Shown piece by piece: positions 5,335 through 6,501 of a DNA stretch of 6,501 nucleotides. The translations under genes and the position numbers were made by a program. The notes under the pieces are model-generated. The model was not told the DNA's origin. It searched no databases and was given only the letters and a program-made list of their open reading frames with translations. The stretch is from an uncultured Devosia sp. (lineage in GTDB: Bacteria; Pseudomonadota; Alphaproteobacteria; Rhizobiales; Devosiaceae): the NCBI GenBank assembly GCA_946481445.1, contig CAMLOA010000117.1, positions 1 through 6,501 of the forward strand. Reading direction: 5' to 3'. Within the stretch, counting starts at the first letter, position 1. Each line of letters opens with the position of its first letter.

Positions 5335-6171
5335 ATGAGCACGAGCGCAACCAAGACTGCCAGCATCAAGTCGGTCGACCCAGTATGGGAAGCGGTTCGC
5401 GCCGGTGCGCGGCAGATGGTGACGGACGAGCCATCGCTGTCGAACATGGCCATTTCGACCATCCTCAACCACGACACGTTCGAGGAAGCGCTGGCGCACC
5501 GGCTGGCGGCACGCCTTGACCACGACGATGTGTCGGCTGACCTCATCCGCCAGGCCTTTGCCGAAATCCTGCAGGATCACCCCCAGATCGGGGAATATGC
5601 ACGTGTCGACCTGGCGGCGACGCTGGAGCGCGATCCGGCCTGCCACCGGGCCGTGGAGCCGCTCCTGTTCTTCAAGGGCTACCAGGCCATCCAGACACAC
5701 CGCTTTGCCCATGCCATGCACAAGGCGGGGCGCCGCGATTTTGCTCTCTACCTGCAAAGCCGGTCCAGCCAAGTCTTCCAGGTGGACATCAATCCGGCTG
5801 CGCCGATCGGCAAGGGGATCATGCTCGACCACGGCACGGGCCTGGTGATCGGCGAAACCGCCGTGGTGGGTGACAATGTCTCCCTGCTGCAGGGCGTGAC
5901 GCTGGGCGGGACGGGCAAGGCCGACGAGGACCGCCACCCCAAGATCGGCAATGGCGTGCTGATCGGGGCGGGGGCCAAGGTGCTGGGCAATATCAAGATC
6001 GGCGACTGCTCGCGCATCGGCGCCGGTTCGGTGGTGCTCAAGGAAGTGCCGCCCCGCAAGACCGTGGCGGGCGTACCCGCCAAGGTCATCGGGGAAGCAG
6101 GCTGTGCGCAGCCAGCCCTGGTGATGGACCAGATGATCCTCGTCCACGATCGCGCCGCGCCCAAGGGGTGA
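5335..6171 (+). CDS. cysE: Serine O-acetyltransferase (278 aa)
   Basis: CysE transfers acetyl from acetyl-CoA to L-serine, giving O-acetylserine for cysteine synthesis in the cytosol. The N-terminal helical SATase domain spans about residues 15-120, with DPVWEAVRAGA and EPLLFFKGYQAIQTHR clearly conserved. The left-handed beta helix of hexapeptide repeats runs from about 147 to 240. Catalytic residues are all present: Asp151 in FQVDINPAA, His166 in MLDHGTG and His201 in DRHPKI. VTLGGTGK (188-195) and AGVPAK (245-250) complete the family signature. The ATG at 5335 is chosen because GGAG at 5325-5328 lies six bases upstream; an in-frame ATG at 5278 coincides with the promoter. The C terminus ends in PKG and lacks the final Ile that E. 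coli CysE inserts into CysK. Identification is very firm. Confidence 0.97.
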   Translation: MSTSATKTASIKSVDPVWEAVRAGARQMVTDEPSLSNMAISTILNHDTFEEALAHRLAARLDHDDVSADLIRQAFAEILQDHPQIGEYARVDLAATLERDPACHRAVEPLLFFKGYQAIQTHRFAHAMHKAGRRDFALYLQSRSSQVFQVDINPAAPIGKGIMLDHGTGLVIGETAVVGDNVSLLQGVTLGGTGKADEDRHPKIGNGVLIGAGAKVLGNIKIGDCSRIGAGSVVLKEVPPRKTVAGVPAKVIGEAGCAQPALVMDQMILVHDRAAPKG

Positions 6172-6208
6172 GGCGACGCGGGGGCCGGTACTTGCGCTGA
6201 AGATGCCA

Positions 6209-6223
6209 GACGGCGAGGCCGTC
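6209..6223 (+). other. Hairpin after cysE, possible weak terminator
   Basis: GACGGC (6209-6214) and GCCGTC (6218-6223) form a perfect 6-bp stem around GAG. It lies 38 bases after the cysE stop but has no following T tract, so termination here is uncertain. Another weak inverted repeat, ACCGC (6269-6273) with GCGGT (6283-6287), follows. Confidence 0.3.
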
Positions 6224-6294
6224 CCGCTGCTTCGAGGTGGCCGGACAAGCCCTTCCATCCGGTTTGTCACCGCTAAAAAGCCGCGGTTTGGGGG

Positions 6295-6322
6295 TTGTAT
6301 GCCACCAATTGCCGACTAGATT
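6295..6322 (+). promoter_or_regulatory. Weak candidate promoter for the DUF3126 gene
   Basis: TTGTAT (6295-6300) and TAGATT (6317-6322) are spaced by 16 bases, with three and four consensus matches. The 182-bp gap after cysE leaves room for an own promoter, but the match is poor. Confidence 0.2.
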
Positions 6323-6353
6323 GCCGGCTCAGCCAAACAGCAGGACACGGACA

Positions 6354-6501
6354 GTGAACCACCCCGAGATCATCAAGCTGCAGAAGTTCCTGCAGGTGAA
6401 ATTCAACAACAAGAACATCGACGTGCGGCCGCGTGCCAAGCTCAACGACTCCGTCGAGGTGTTCATCGGCGATGAATCGATCGGGCTTATCCACGTGGAC
6501 G
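6354..6501 (+). CDS. DUF3126 family protein (N-terminal part)
   Basis: The first 49 residues of a small protein are visible before the window ends. The pattern EIIKLQKFLQVKFNN, then IDVRPRAKLNDSVEVFIGDE and SIGLIHVD resembles the short alphaproteobacterial DUF3126 family, which usually has about 70 residues and a basic middle followed by an SxEVxIGDE strand. No catalytic motif is evident and the family has no established function. The GTG at 6354 is the start, with AGGA at 6342-6345 eight bases upstream; no in-frame ATG lies nearby. It follows cysE on the same strand after 182 bases, an arrangement I recall as recurrent in Hyphomicrobiales but could not verify here. Confidence 0.87.
   Translation, partial: MNHPEIIKLQKFLQVKFNNKNIDVRPRAKLNDSVEVFIGDESIGLIHVD

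Noticed and set aside
5182..6270. Long minus-strand open frame (362 codons) opposite cysE
   Set aside because: It is the antisense of a clear cysE with intact catalytic residues; long antisense frames are expected in GC-rich DNA and its translation shows no family motif. Its N- and C-terminal ends also run through promoter and REP-like sequence.

Overview
The window looks like an ordinary chromosomal segment of a GC-rich alphaproteobacterium. The best guess is the order Hyphomicrobiales (Rhizobiales), possibly a Devosia-like genus. This is inferred from codon use, from a DUF3126 gene next to cysE, from a small NDUFS6-type CHCC zinc-finger gene, and from a REP-like palindrome of the CATTCCCGCGAAGGCGGG type. 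No database search was possible. I see no tRNA, rRNA, CRISPR array, insertion sequence or phage gene.

Layout from left to right. (1) 1-359 (+): the C-terminal 118 residues of 6-phosphogluconate dehydrogenase (gnd), followed by a strong intrinsic terminator (384-413). (2) 426-794 (+): a small NTF2/SnoaL-like protein whose ribosome site directly abuts that terminator. (3) 816-1298 and 1276-2619 (both -): a GNAT acetyltransferase overlapping the 3' end of a TetA-like major facilitator efflux gene. The efflux gene comes first in transcription. (4) 2769-3971 and 3974-4219 (both -): a class A FAD-dependent monooxygenase, probably starting at GTG two bases after the stop of the CHCC zinc-finger gene. 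(5) 4361-5116 (+): an alpha/beta hydrolase, divergent from the zinc-finger gene across a 141-bp region holding TTGGC/GCCAA motifs, one of them a perfect 10-bp palindrome. (6) 5335-6171 (+): cysE, serine O-acetyltransferase, preceded by a 218-bp gap with a hairpin, a REP-like palindrome and a plausible promoter. (7) 6354-6501 (+): the beginning of a DUF3126 protein with a GTG start, cut by the window edge.

The genes serve mostly unrelated jobs: pentose phosphate pathway, cysteine synthesis, probable respiratory complex I accessory function, and drug or metabolite efflux and modification. Two minus-strand pairs look co-transcribed: zinc finger plus monooxygenase, and efflux pump plus acetyltransferase. 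No intergenic stretch exceeds about 220 bases.

I do not see a clear new multi-gene system. The points most worth a second look are the tight coupling of an NDUFS6-like protein with a flavin monooxygenase, the loss of two residues in the TetA-like pump that matter for tetracycline transport, and the palindromic motifs in the divergent promoter region.
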